A stretch of DNA of 64,000 bases from Flavobacteriaceae bacterium PS02293 (GCA_029960045.1 JASCOV010000011.1:1-64000), one strand, 5' to 3'; positions 25,401-33,505 are shown, counted from the stretch's first letter. A program made the numbers and translations. The notes: generated by a model not told the origin, from the sequence alone.

Positions 25401-26775
25401 CAATAAGAATAATAATTTCACCGAAAGCGGCACTACTTCTGATTTTTGAGGCAGAAAGAAAGACTTCTTCATCCATTTCATTCTGAGTCATCACCTTCTT
25501 GCTTTTTCTCATTCCAAGGTGGTGGAGTGTTGCTTCGACTATTATTACTGCGCCATCTACGATTAAACCGAAATCGATTGCTCCTAAACTCATCAAGTTG
25601 GCACTAACTCCGAAAACATTCATCATTCCTAAAGCGAATAGCAATGATAGAGGAATTGCTGATGCTACAATCAAACCCGCTCTTAAATTTCCAAGGAAGA
25701 GAACAAGCACGAAAATAACAATTAATGCTCCTTCAATTAAGTTTTTCTCCACGGTACTGATTGCTCTTCCCACCAAATCTGTTCTATCCAAAAATGGTTC
25801 TATTACAACATCTGCAGGCAAAGATTTTTGAATGGTTGGGATCTTATCTTTGATAAGCGTTACAACTTCATTACTATTTGCTCCTTTCAGCATCATCACA
25901 ACACCTCCAACCGCATCAATTTCTCCGTTGTATGTCAAAGCTCCGTAACGGACAGCGTGACCAAGACCAACATTCGCTACATCTTTTATAAAAATAGGAA
26001 CGCTTCCTGTTTCGTTTTTAACTGCGATATTTTTCACATCTTCGATAGAAGTGACAATACCGATTCCACGAATGAAGTAAGCATTTGGTTTTTTATCAAT
26101 ATAAGCTCCACCAGTATTCTGATTGTTTTTTTCTAAGGCAGTAAAAATATCGGTAATACTAATTCCCATTGCTTTTAGGCGGTTGGGGTCTACAGCAACT
26201 TCATATTGTTTCAACTCTCCACCGAAACTATTGATCTCTGCGACTCCGGGAGTTCCGTTAAGTTGCCTGCGGACAATCCAGTCCTGCATTGTTCTTAAAT
26301 CTTTACTGTTGTATTTTTTCTCACTTCCTTTTTTGGGATGGAGAATATATTGGTAAACTTCACCTAGGCCTGTACTCACAGGAGCCATCTCAGGAGTCCC
26401 TACTCCCTTTGGGATTTCTTCTGCAGCCTGTTTCAGCTGCTCACTAATAAGTTGACGGGCAAAATAAACATCAACATCTTCCTTGAAAACAACTGTAATT
26501 ACTGACAGCCCGAATCGGGAGATACTTCTTGTTTCTTCGATATTTGGAACATTGGCAATACTTTGTTCGATAGGAAATGTGACTAATTGCTCAACCTCTT
26601 GTCCTGCAAGTGTTGGACAGACGGTAATAATCTGTACTTGATTATTTGTGATATCAGGTACTGCATCAATAGGTAGTTTGGTGGCACTCCACGTACCCCA
26701 AATGACTAGCATCAAAGTCATCAATCCGATAATGATTTTATTCTTGATACTAAATCGTATGATATTATCTAACAT
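22411..26775 (-). CDS. czcA: CzcA-type heavy-metal RND pump fused to a TolC-like outer-membrane factor
   Basis: 1454 residues in one open frame. Residues 1-1040 are a full HME-type RND permease: twelve helices, two large periplasmic loops, and the charged helix-4 motif DFGLIVDGAVIIVE (about 401-414) typical of Zn/Co/Cd/Ni or Cu pumps. A second leader-like stretch (about 1045-1065, TVVFLGFLFFGQTLKAQ) begins a CzcC/TolC region (about 1065-1454) rich in long coiled helices. Such fusions are common in Bacteroidota. How the part after residue 1045 reaches the outer membrane is unclear. It is second in the operon after the gene at 26931. Confidence 0.93.
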   Translation of the reverse strand: MLDNIIRFSIKNKIIIGLMTLMLVIWGTWSATKLPIDAVPDITNNQVQIITVCPTLAGQEVEQLVTFPIEQSIANVPNIEETRSISRFGLSVITVVFKEDVDVYFARQLISEQLKQAAEEIPKGVGTPEMAPVSTGLGEVYQYILHPKKGSEKKYNSKDLRTMQDWIVRRQLNGTPGVAEINSFGGELKQYEVAVDPNRLKAMGISITDIFTALEKNNQNTGGAYIDKKPNAYFIRGIGIVTSIEDVKNIAVKNETGSVPIFIKDVANVGLGHAVRYGALTYNGEIDAVGGVVMMLKGANSNEVVTLIKDKIPTIQKSLPADVVIEPFLDRTDLVGRAISTVEKNLIEGALIVIFVLVLFLGNLRAGLIVASAIPLSLLFALGMMNVFGVSANLMSLGAIDFGLIVDGAVIIVEATLHHLGMRKSKKVMTQNEMDEEVFLSASKIRSSAAFGEIIILIVYIPILTLVGVEGKMFTPMAKTVGFAILGALILSLTYIPMMSALILSKKPSHKETFSDKMMNRLQKIYQPMLEKALKIKYWLVGVTVAIFAVAVLIFGRMGGEFIPQLQEGDFAFHCILPQGSSLSQSIETSMQASRIIKQFDEVKMVVGKTGAAEVPTDPMPPEATDMIVVLKPQDEWKTKKTYEELADEISEKLETIPGVFFEKNQPIQMRFNELMTGIRQDVAVKIFGENLDSLAIYADKTAKVIQSVQGSTSPQIERVSGLPQINVEYDRTRMANYGLNIQDVNSAVSTAFAGQAAGQVFENERRFDLVVRLDSLNRTNIDDVNNLMISTNSGAQVPLSQVANISYKLGPAQISREAGKRRIVIGFNVKGRDVESVVEDIQKKLDQQIKLPSGYYFTYGGQFENLKAASARLMIAVPVSLLLIFMLLYFTFHSFKQAALIFTAIPMSAIGGVFALLIRDMPFSISAGIGFIALFGVAVLNGIVLIGTFNQLEKDGENDIIKRVVEGTKTRLRPVLMTATVASLGFLPMAISTGAGAEVQKPLATVVIGGLVTATFLTLFVLPMLYIIFNKKINIKKIGNKTVTTVVFLGFLFFGQTLKAQQGNPLTVEKAIQMALTNNDLLKSKDFDIKSTEALKPTAKELPKMNFDAQLGQYNSRKFDQSFAISQTIPFPTLFKARKDLINEQIKGKQIDKEISENELAKQVRTYYYQIEYLQYNQTKLGNLDSLYTDFIRIATVRFKAGDVKKIEINTAETQKGEINLLLKQNSVYLINAYKNLKTLLNTSDDFTILYDENYHPLKADYVLDSSVVAKHPTVRAFYKDMEIAEKNKKVEKSMGLPDFTIGYTNQSLIGFQSVNGMDQYFNGGNRFHSATIGVSIPLTFGATKARIQSLEYQRQMAESNAKYQQKQLEVQLENALNQYQQNLKQYDYYVNQAIPNAEKITKAGQLGYKTGEISYVEYLFALQTSTNIQLKYLQSIQQVNESVIIINSIINQ

Positions 26776-26930
26776 TGGATTTAAATTTTATTGAATGTCG
26801 AGCTCATTTCATCAAAAAAAAAGGATGAATTATGAACGACAAAGATGAGCGGAAACACGATGCAATGATATTGCAAAGTTTCCACGACAAAATGATGAAA
26901 GACACACGTCTTACATTAAATCAATAAAAA

Positions 26931-27263
26931 TTAAATTTTAGGGGGTTGCCAAATCTGGTCATACACCAAATGAGCAAAATCATTTTTTTGAAAATGAATT
27001 TTTTTTGAGAAATATTCGGTTACCTTTTGTGATAAAGGCATTAAAGGCTCTATTTTAGAAGATGCTACTGTTATCTGACAACAGTTACAAGTACATAATG
27101 GAGAACAAATATCTCCTTTGTCTTTAGAATGAGAATCTTCAGAATTGCTGATAGTACTGTAAGAATCTTTAGAATTATTTGGAGACTGCGCATGGATATC
27201 ATTACAAGGCACTACGGCAAGCACCATGAAATAAATAATTAAAAAGAACTTAACTAATCTCAC
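26931..27263 (-). CDS. small exported protein with CxCxCC cluster, ending in WQPPK
   Basis: 110 residues: signal peptide (1-25, ending DIHAQ), a Ser/Asp-rich linker, a cysteine cluster ICSPLCTCNCCQ (about 52-63) and a C-terminus ending DQIWQPPKI. It matches a type of short protein found before CzcA/CusA genes in Bacteroidota (DUF6660 as I recall it). The ending is shared with the copper-operon protein at 7439. It heads the czc operon; the next gene starts 155 bp later. A secreted zinc or copper ligand is a reasonable guess, not proven. Confidence 0.78.
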   Translation of the reverse strand: MRLVKFFLIIYFMVLAVVPCNDIHAQSPNNSKDSYSTISNSEDSHSKDKGDICSPLCTCNCCQITVASSKIEPLMPLSQKVTEYFSKKIHFQKNDFAHLVYDQIWQPPKI

Positions 27264-27267
27264 TTTA

Positions 27268-27275
27268 CAAATATA
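27268..27275 (-). promoter_or_regulatory. Bacteroidota-type -7 box before the czc operon
   Basis: On the minus strand TATATTTG matches TAnnTTTG, the -7 element of Bacteroidota housekeeping promoters. It ends only 4 bp before the start at 27263, so transcription from it would give an almost leaderless message. No clear -33 TTTG lies at the usual 19-21 bp. AT-rich DNA makes such matches by chance, so this is weak. Confidence 0.25.
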
Positions 27276-27536
27276 AATATATTTTTCAAAGTTTAACTAA
27301 ATATTCTAAAAACTTTTAAAATAAAAATTCTTGAAAAACAAAAACTTATTATTAATAAACTTTTTAAATTTCGCAACTATTAACAAACGACAATCAAATG
27401 TAGATTTTTCATCTGTTTTATTTTTGACTAATGATACTGTGAAGCTGTCTGTCTACTACATCAACAAACTAAAATGAATGGTGAAACTTTGATAAGATCT
27501 GCCATTTCATTTTTTTATCGATATTTTTATTCCAAC

Positions 27537-28160
27537 TCATCTTTTTCTTCTAAAACTGCAAAACACAAAGTTCTGATTGGTATTAAAAGGTGTTCTGTGG
27601 TCTACGGTAAAGCATTCTATTTTATTGAAATGTTCCTTAAAGCGACTTTCCAATGAACTTTCAGAATACTGTTTGATTTCAATACCACTACATTTTATCG
27701 GACCTTGTTCTGAAAAGCTCCCGATTACCAAAATTCCTGTTGGTTTAATGTTCTGTTTAACCGTATCGATGTAGCTTTCAATTTCATTATCCTCTGTCAA
27801 AAAATGAAAAGCAGCCCTGTCGTGCCAAAAATCATATTGTTCTGTGGGTTTAAATGTACTGGCATCTTCAACTATCCATTTTACACGGTTTGACTTTTCG
27901 CCAAGTCGTTGCTTAGCTTTACTAAGTGCTGTCTCTGATATGTCTAAAACTGTAATGTCCTGATAACCCAAGTCAAGCAAGTGATCAACAAAAAAACTAT
28001 CTCCTCCGCCAATATCAATTATTTTGGCCGTTTTTGATACATTGAATTCTTTAATAAATGCTAATGACGTTTCGGGTGTAGGCTGATACCAGCTTACTTC
28101 TTCCAAAGCTTTGGTATTGTATATTTTTTCCCAATGATTTTTTCTATCAGATAATGACAT
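27537..28160 (-). CDS. class I SAM-dependent methyltransferase of the arsenic operon
   Basis: 207 residues. The Rossmann fold carries motif I, IIDIGGGDSFFVDHLL (about 47-62), and the acidic loop VLDISETAL (about 72-80). A frequent start, NHWEKIYNTKALEEVSWYQ, is the same as in Bacteroidota methyltransferases placed beside ACR3. It lacks the paired cysteines expected of a classical ArsM arsenite methyltransferase, so methylation of arsenite is not shown. It follows acr3 by 29 bp and ends the arsenic operon. Confidence 0.85.
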   Translation of the reverse strand: MSLSDRKNHWEKIYNTKALEEVSWYQPTPETSLAFIKEFNVSKTAKIIDIGGGDSFFVDHLLDLGYQDITVLDISETALSKAKQRLGEKSNRVKWIVEDASTFKPTEQYDFWHDRAAFHFLTEDNEIESYIDTVKQNIKPTGILVIGSFSEQGPIKCSGIEIKQYSESSLESRFKEHFNKIECFTVDHRTPFNTNQNFVFCSFRRKR

Positions 28161-28189
28161 ATCTCTTTAATTTTTTGTACTATTCAAAT

Positions 28190-29233
28190 TTAACTCATTT
28201 TTTTTTTACTATCTCTCACGTTTAACCACAAACTTACCTTTACCAATAGTATCAAGACGGGAACTTCTACCAACGGTCCAATAACTCCCACAAATGCTTG
28301 TGGGGAATAGATACCGAAAATAGATATTGCTACTGCTATAGCCAATTCAAAATTGTTTCCTGTGGCTGTAAATGCGATGGATGCGTTTTTGTCGTAAGGA
28401 ATTTTTAAGGCTTTATTGATAAAGAAACTAACGAAGAACATTAGTATAAAATAGATAATTAGTGGTATGGCTACTTTTATTACATCCATTGGTAACTCTA
28501 ATATTTTATCGCCTTTCAAGCTGAACATTAATACTATGGTAAACAGTAAAGCATATAATGTAATGGGCGATATTTTGGGTACAAATTCCCTGTTATACCA
28601 TTCTATCCCTTTTGATTTTACCAATGCATAACGGCTTATAAAACCCGCTAAGAATGGAATGCCTAAATATATCAATACGCTTATTGTAACATCTTTCATT
28701 GATACACTTACATTGAAATTTGCCAATCCTAATTTACTCGGTAACACATTAATAAATAACCAAACTAAGAAGCTATAAGAAAGCATCTGGAAGATACTAT
28801 TTAATGCCACTAACATAGCTGTATATTCTCTGTTTGCTTTAGCTAAATCACTCCATACGATTACCATTGCGATACATCTTGCCAAACCTATCAGTATCAA
28901 GCCTGTCATATAATCGGGTTCATTTCGTAGAAACAAAACGGCTAATCCGAACATCAGCAAAGTACCGATAATCCAATTCAGAAACAACGATATGCCGATT
29001 ACTTTTTTATCCTTAAATGCTTGGGGCAATAATGAGTAATCTACTTTTGCCAATGGTGGGTACATCATCAGTATCAGACCTATTGCCAAAGGAATGTTTG
29101 TGGTGCCGGCTGAAAGAGCATCCGTAATTTTTGAAATACCCGGAAAGAAATGTCCCAATCCTATACCAACTGCCATTGCAAGGAATATCCATAAGGTAAG
29201 GTAACGGTCAAGAAATTTTAGTTTTGGTTGCAT
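28190..29233 (-). CDS. acr3: arsenite efflux transporter, ACR3 family
   Basis: 347 residues with ten predicted helices. The ACR3 hallmark is the conserved Cys120 in GLARCIAMVIVWSDLA, needed for arsenite transport in characterised members; NIPLAIGLILMMYPPLAKV and FTATGNNFELAIAVAI are further family blocks. It exports As(III) through the inner membrane. It lies 7 bp after the glycine-cleavage-H-like pseudogene. This is the intact arsenite exporter of the island; the SBF-type gene at 753 is truncated. Confidence 0.95.
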   Translation of the reverse strand: MQPKLKFLDRYLTLWIFLAMAVGIGLGHFFPGISKITDALSAGTTNIPLAIGLILMMYPPLAKVDYSLLPQAFKDKKVIGISLFLNWIIGTLLMFGLAVLFLRNEPDYMTGLILIGLARCIAMVIVWSDLAKANREYTAMLVALNSIFQMLSYSFLVWLFINVLPSKLGLANFNVSVSMKDVTISVLIYLGIPFLAGFISRYALVKSKGIEWYNREFVPKISPITLYALLFTIVLMFSLKGDKILELPMDVIKVAIPLIIYFILMFFVSFFINKALKIPYDKNASIAFTATGNNFELAIAVAISIFGIYSPQAFVGVIGPLVEVPVLILLVKVSLWLNVRDSKKKMS

Positions 29234-29240
29234 AGCGTTG

Positions 29241-29626
29241 CTAATTTGTAAGTTCTTTATATTGGTTTGCTGTCAATAAGTTTTCTAATTCTGTAAGGTC
29301 TTTGATTTCAATTTTTATCAACCAACCATCTTTATATGGGTTGTCATTGATAAGTGTAGGTGCTTTCAATAGTAGGTCGATTGTTTCAATGATTTTACCC
29401 GATACGGGCATAAATAAATCCCTGACCGTTTTAACCGCTTCAACAGAGCCGAATACTTCATCCTGCTGAAAATTATATCCAACATTCGGTAAGTCTGCAT
29501 TTACAATTTCGCCCAATTCACTTTGTGCAAATTCTGTGATGCCTATTGTACCAATATTCTCTTGTACTTTAATTCAAGTATGTTCTTTTGAATACTTTAT
29601 ATCGTTTGGAAGTTCCTTTTTATCAT
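29241..29626 (-). pseudogene. glycine cleavage H-like (lipoyl-domain) gene, doubly broken
   Basis: The C-terminal 91 residues are intact, from GEIVNADLPNVG through the lipoyl-lysine region GSVEAVKTVRD to the end. Upstream, the family's EHTWIKV is interrupted: TGA at 29574-29576 replaces the Trp codon TGG. Further up, ATG at 29624-29626 is in the wrong frame because the A-run at 29617-29621 has five As; six would give MIKKELPNDIKYSKEHT. So a one-base deletion and a nonsense change both break it. It follows the phosphoesterase stop by 8 bp. A sequencing error could explain one lesion, hardly both. Confidence 0.8.
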
Positions 29627-29634
29627 TTTTAGGA

Positions 29635-30408
29635 TTAATAACCTCTTCTTAAATTTTCTGCGTATTCGTTTGGTAGTGGGCTTTCTTCAACTGCTTTTGC
29701 TGATTTTTCAATATCATAATCAAAGCGTATAAATTCTACACTGATACTATCTTTATCTAGTACTGAACTATCTTCATTGATTGTAAGCATCACGTAGCCA
29801 CCTCTTACATCATTATCTTTAGGTTTACCTACCGAACCAATATTGATGGCGTGTCTGAAATGATTTTTTCCGTCAATACCAGAATTTAAAATACGGTGGT
29901 ATGGCTTGTGTGTATGCCCGAAACACAAAATGTCCGCGTCCGCCTGTTCCATAATTCTGAGCATACTTTTTTCTTCTCTATCCTCAAATAAATATTCATT
30001 TATTTTTCTTGGACTTCCGTGTACTAATAATAAATTGAGCTTATCTTCATTCAATTGAAATTCTACTTTGATATGTGCAGGAAGTGTACGCAAATAGGCT
30101 CTTTCTTCATCTTTCATAATAGAGTTGGTAAATGAAATAGAGATTTTCCCATTATCTTTTTCCCCGTCTGTTTTGTACGCACATCCACAATCGTTGCTCA
30201 TACGCCCGATGCCAAAATCATAATTTCCTGCAATGGTTGGTATTTTCCTTTTACGGATTTCGTTTACAACTTCATTTGCCCAAATATTATAACCTACCAA
30301 ATCGCCTAAGCAATAAATACTGTGGGGGTTTCTTTTTTCTACATCTTCAAAGAATGCTTCTAAGGCAGGTAGATTGGCGTGAATGTCGCTGAATAATGCA
30401 ATTTTCAT
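29635..30408 (-). CDS. metallophosphoesterase (YfcE/ApaH-like) of the arsenic operon
   Basis: 257 residues with a complete calcineurin-type metal centre: SDIHANLPALE (Asp8, His10), GDLVGYN, GNYDFG, HGSPRKINEYL and GHTHKPYHR. Such enzymes bind two metals and cleave phosphodiesters or phosphomonoesters. Related genes recur between DUF6428 and ACR3 genes in Bacteroidota arsenic operons, but their job there is not known to me. An acidic/aromatic insertion near 135-150 (EYLFEDREEKSM) may set specificity. Confidence 0.88.
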   Translation of the reverse strand: MKIALFSDIHANLPALEAFFEDVEKRNPHSIYCLGDLVGYNIWANEVVNEIRKRKIPTIAGNYDFGIGRMSNDCGCAYKTDGEKDNGKISISFTNSIMKDEERAYLRTLPAHIKVEFQLNEDKLNLLLVHGSPRKINEYLFEDREEKSMLRIMEQADADILCFGHTHKPYHRILNSGIDGKNHFRHAINIGSVGKPKDNDVRGGYVMLTINEDSSVLDKDSISVEFIRFDYDIEKSAKAVEESPLPNEYAENLRRGY

Positions 30409-30454
30409 TTTTATTGATTTTTATGTTTTGAATTTTGTTTTACTTATTAAGATA

Positions 30455-30928
30455 TTAACAACAACCACCTCCTGGCGTACAAGCGTTTGAATTGTTTACA
30501 GATAATTCAGTCAAATTTTTCTTTTGTTTCTCTGAAGGAATGCCACAAGCATCCTGAGCCAAACACGCAGTCGTTTTATTTTTTAGTACAAATGTTTTCC
30601 CGTTAAACTCCAAATCGTACTTGCCAATTGTTCCGCTTTGATATTCTACTTCTATCTCAGCATCTTCCATTCCCAATTTTTCTTCAGATAACTTGATGAT
30701 GTTTAATAGTTTGGTCGGCTTTAATCTATGCTCGTAATCATCTGCATTCCATAATTGAAAGTTGACCACTTTTTCATTTCTGATTGTTCCACCACAATCG
30801 ATGAAATTCTTTGTAATTACACCCACTTCTGTAACGTGAAAGTGTTCTGGTACAAATATTCCGTTCTCTAATTGAAATTCAACATTATCTAATGTTGGTA
30901 AGATTTCTTTGATGTCTGATAGTTTCAT
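30455..30928 (-). CDS. DUF6428-family protein
   Basis: 157 residues, no signal peptide. The body (1-110: VEFQLENGIFVPEHFHVTEVG, FIDCGGTIR, NFQLWNADDYEHRL) matches a family that follows arsR in Bacteroidota arsenic operons. The tail is Cys-rich: CLAQDACGIP at about 123-132 and a closing CTPGGGCC. Several thiols near His residues would suit arsenite binding, which is inferred only. The second ArsR-type operator lies about 75 bp upstream of its start. Confidence 0.75.
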   Translation of the reverse strand: MKLSDIKEILPTLDNVEFQLENGIFVPEHFHVTEVGVITKNFIDCGGTIRNEKVVNFQLWNADDYEHRLKPTKLLNIIKLSEEKLGMEDAEIEVEYQSGTIGKYDLEFNGKTFVLKNKTTACLAQDACGIPSEKQKKNLTELSVNNSNACTPGGGCC

Positions 30929-31002
30929 AAATCTTCTATTTTATTATGATATTTTTCTATACTTTGGAATTCTATTTTTGATATACAAATTTAATCGATA
31001 CA

Positions 31003-31027
31003 TAATATTGCAATATAACGATATTAA
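31003..31027. promoter_or_regulatory. ArsR-type operator, downstream copy
   Basis: This 25-base site matches the one at 31388-31412 in 23 of 25 positions. Core AATATTG...CGATATTAA keeps one perfect arm (CGATATTAA) and one diverged arm. It lies between the arsR stop (31047) and the DUF6428 start (30928), so the structural genes probably have their own ArsR-controlled promoter. Confidence 0.65.
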
Positions 31028-31046
31028 GGAATGTAAAAAAATGCCT

Positions 31047-31376
31047 TTAACAGCATTGATTTACTTTTACTTCCTGTTCAAAGAATTGATTGAAATACTC
31101 TTGTATCTCTTTCCATTTCTTTTCTTCTATACAATAACAAACTGATTTTCCATCTATTGTACCCTGTATAATACCCATATATTTCAACTCTTTTAAATGC
31201 TGCGAGATTGTCGCTTGCGCCAAACCTAATTTATCCACCAAATCATTGCAAATGCAGGATTTTTGATTGATAATATATTGAAGTATAGCTACCCTTGCAG
31301 GATGTCCAAAAACTTTAAACAAAGAAGCTAATTTATTTTGTTCATCTGAAAACATATCTGATTTTGTAAGCCCCAT
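31047..31376 (-). CDS. arsR: ArsR/SmtB-family arsenic-responsive repressor
   Basis: 109 residues. The winged helix-turn-helix spans about 12-90, with recognition helix LAQATISQHLKEL (about 52-64). Metal-site cysteines are at SCICNDL (C41, C43), with CYC at 80-82 and CC at the C-terminus, arranged like arsenite-sensing ArsR proteins. Loss of DNA binding on arsenite exposure would release the operon. Matching operators lie just upstream (31388-31412) and downstream (31003-31027). Confidence 0.92.
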   Translation of the reverse strand: MGLTKSDMFSDEQNKLASLFKVFGHPARVAILQYIINQKSCICNDLVDKLGLAQATISQHLKELKYMGIIQGTIDGKSVCYCIEEKKWKEIQEYFNQFFEQEVKVNQCC

Positions 31377-31385
31377 ACTTAATTA

Positions 31386-31413
31386 TTTAATATCGCAATA
31401 TTACGATATTAAA
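31386..31413. promoter_or_regulatory. ArsR operator, promoter-proximal copy
   Basis: TTTAATATCG (31386-31395) and CGATATTAAA (31404-31413) are perfect 10-bp inverted arms around CAATATTA. The site begins 10 bp upstream of the arsR start at 31376, so a bound ArsR would block its own transcription. A near copy lies at 31003-31027. Confidence 0.75.
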
Positions 31414-32091
31414 TTTGAAATACAAAAAGATTTAATAGCTTTTTACAAATTATATTTAAAAAAGGTATCAGGATATAACTTCTATTTTTTATAAAATTAT
31501 ATTTTGAACTTGTTACCATCTTTGAGACAAAATCATACACATTATTAATAATTTTCTAAAATTTTTTCTTTACAACTTTTAAAGACAATCTTCTCGCATA
31601 AATCCAGTGATAAATGAATGTGAAGCTCTCATTCCTTTTGTTTCTAATTATTAGACACTAAGAAGGATGCTATATCTCTCACAACTTTACTTATAAATAC
31701 AGGATATCTCTGGAAAAAAATGTTTTTCTTTCTGATCATTAAGCTGGATTTCTTTTTCAATAAAAAATACTCCGCTAACCTCACACAACTCCCTACAGGA
31801 AAAATATTAGGATGTTTTTTGCTAAATTCAAATCTTACGATCTCTCTTGGAAATCGAAAGATATATAAATAAAAAATATATGAAGATTATTAACAAAAGA
31901 TGACTAGCAGCTTTTTTAGGATGTCGAACTTAAGTTTTGTCTTCTTCAAGACATTTTTGAAATCTTAACAGACAAATTTCAATATCTTTTTAAAAAAACT
32001 GTATCATTACTTTACAAGGCATATCAACTTCGAATATAGATCCTCTATACAACTATCTTTGTCTGATAATTTAATTATCTCAGAAATCTTT
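31414..32091. other. 680-bp gene-free spacer between the arsenic operon and the integrase
   Basis: AT-rich DNA with no credible reading frame on either strand, no tRNA and no obvious terminator. It contains the arsenic operon promoter region at the left end and the integrase 3' flank at the right. The unusually long spacer for this region may mark the joint between two acquired segments. Confidence 0.55.
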
Positions 32092-33315
32092 TTACATTCT
32101 TTTGTCAAGATATTTTTGTTTAAGTAACATCATGTCCTCACTAACTTTGCTATCTAATATCTTCGCATAATGCTGCGTAGTTTTAATACTTTTATGACCT
32201 AGCATTTTACTTACACTTTCAATAGAGACCCCGTTAGATAAAGTAACGGTTGTTGCAAAAGTGTGGCGTGCAATATGGTAAGTTAATTCCTTATTGATAC
32301 CACACAGATCTGCAATTTCTTTCAAATAGGCATTCATCTTTTGATTACTAAGAATAGGCAGAAGTTTTCCACTATTAAGGCAAGCCGGATGATTTTTGTA
32401 TTTTTTAATAATTTTCTCTGTTTGAGAAAGTATGGGAATATTAGAAGTAGTTTTAGTTTTCTGACGTTTGGTATAAATCCATTGAGAGCCATCAAGACCT
32501 AAATTGATATTTTGATATGTTAGTTTTTGGGTATCAATGTACGCCAGTCCGGTGAAACAGCTGAACAGAAAAATATCTCTAACCAAAGACAATCTCTCAT
32601 TTGTAAAATCTTTGGTAAAAAGCACTTCAATTTCCTGTTCATTAAGAAACATTCTCGTCACTTCATTAAACTTAGAATGATAGTTCATAAAAGGGTCTCG
32701 CTCTATCCATCCATTCGCAAGACAAATACGAACAATCTTACCAAAATTCTTAATATACTTAACAGCAGAATTATTGTTGCAGGATCTCTCGGTTCTTAAA
32801 AAAAATTCAAAATCATTTAGAAAAGCATAATCAATCTTTTTAATTTCAATGTCGGTAATACTATATTTCCATTTCAAGAAATCTTTTGTATGTTTGAGAC
32901 ATGTTTTATAACGTGTCAATGTTCCTTGTGCAAATTCTTTTTCAATCAGTTTCTCCATTCGATCATTATGATCCTGAAAAATAGGAATGAGCATTCTGGT
33001 CAATTTACCTTTACCAACTAACTTATTTTTAAGAGTCTCACAAGTTACTGTTTCCTTATCTCTGATTAATTCGTGATAGGCATCATAAACTTTCTGCTCA
33101 AAAGTTTTCAAATAAAAATTAAGTGATCTAAATTCTTCAGAAGAGCCACTAACCTTCTGCATTGCAGAATTCCATTTTGAAGCCTTTACTGTACGTTTTG
33201 TGCTTATCTCGGATATCTTGCCATCAATTGTAATTCGTAAGTAAATAGGAGACTCTCCTAAAGAATTGATTTTAGCTTTTTTTACATAGAAAAGTAAATT
33301 GAATGTCTTGTTCAT
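32092..33315 (-). CDS. tyrosine recombinase (integrase) of the island, IntDOT-like
   Basis: 407 residues. An arm-binding N-terminus (1-95), a SAM-like core-binding domain (about 108-205) and a catalytic domain (about 220-400). The His-x-x-Arg motif is H347-x2-R350 (HIARHTF), with LGHKS (H374) and Tyr383 in TTQHYAKI as nucleophile. The first catalytic Arg of the family is replaced: CFTGLAYID (253-261) has Ala where many have Arg, as in CTnDOT-type integrases. Repeats upstream (33413-33460) may be its own binding sites. It sits beside tRNA-Asp, the likely target. Confidence 0.92.
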   Translation of the reverse strand: MNKTFNLLFYVKKAKINSLGESPIYLRITIDGKISEISTKRTVKASKWNSAMQKVSGSSEEFRSLNFYLKTFEQKVYDAYHELIRDKETVTCETLKNKLVGKGKLTRMLIPIFQDHNDRMEKLIEKEFAQGTLTRYKTCLKHTKDFLKWKYSITDIEIKKIDYAFLNDFEFFLRTERSCNNNSAVKYIKNFGKIVRICLANGWIERDPFMNYHSKFNEVTRMFLNEQEIEVLFTKDFTNERLSLVRDIFLFSCFTGLAYIDTQKLTYQNINLGLDGSQWIYTKRQKTKTTSNIPILSQTEKIIKKYKNHPACLNSGKLLPILSNQKMNAYLKEIADLCGINKELTYHIARHTFATTVTLSNGVSIESVSKMLGHKSIKTTQHYAKILDSKVSEDMMLLKQKYLDKRM

Positions 33316-33412
33316 TTCGTAAAGGGTTTGAGATTTAAAATTAATCTTAGCAAAAACTTATCACAAGATATTCAGTTCCTGAACTAGCTACTGAACAGGG
33401 TTTGTTGAATTT

Positions 33413-33460
33413 TCAGTGACCTTTTTAAACCTATTTTAACAGGTCACTGAATAGGTCACT
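33413..33460. repeat. inverted and direct AGGTCACT repeats upstream of the integrase
   Basis: TCAGTGACCT (33413-33422) and AGGTCACTGA (33441-33450) are perfect 10-bp inverted arms, and AGGTCACT recurs at 33453-33460. They lie about 100 bp upstream of the integrase start and about 100 bp from tRNA-Asp. Recombinase arm sites, or an operator for the integrase promoter, are likely uses. Neither is proven. Confidence 0.5.
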
Positions 33461-33505
33461 TTCAAATTGTGCTTTTTTAACTTTCTTTGAATAGACATAA
33501 AACGA

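Noticed and set aside
27276..27536. Gene-free stretch upstream of the czc operon tested for a small RNA or riboswitch
   Set aside because: Only AT-rich DNA without stable paired arms or a known riboswitch core.
31047..31145. Plus-strand small hydrophobic frame over the arsR 3' end (from about 30909)
   Set aside because: It overlaps the ArsR C-terminus and the operator; no start signal or homologue, and the low-complexity content follows AT richness.
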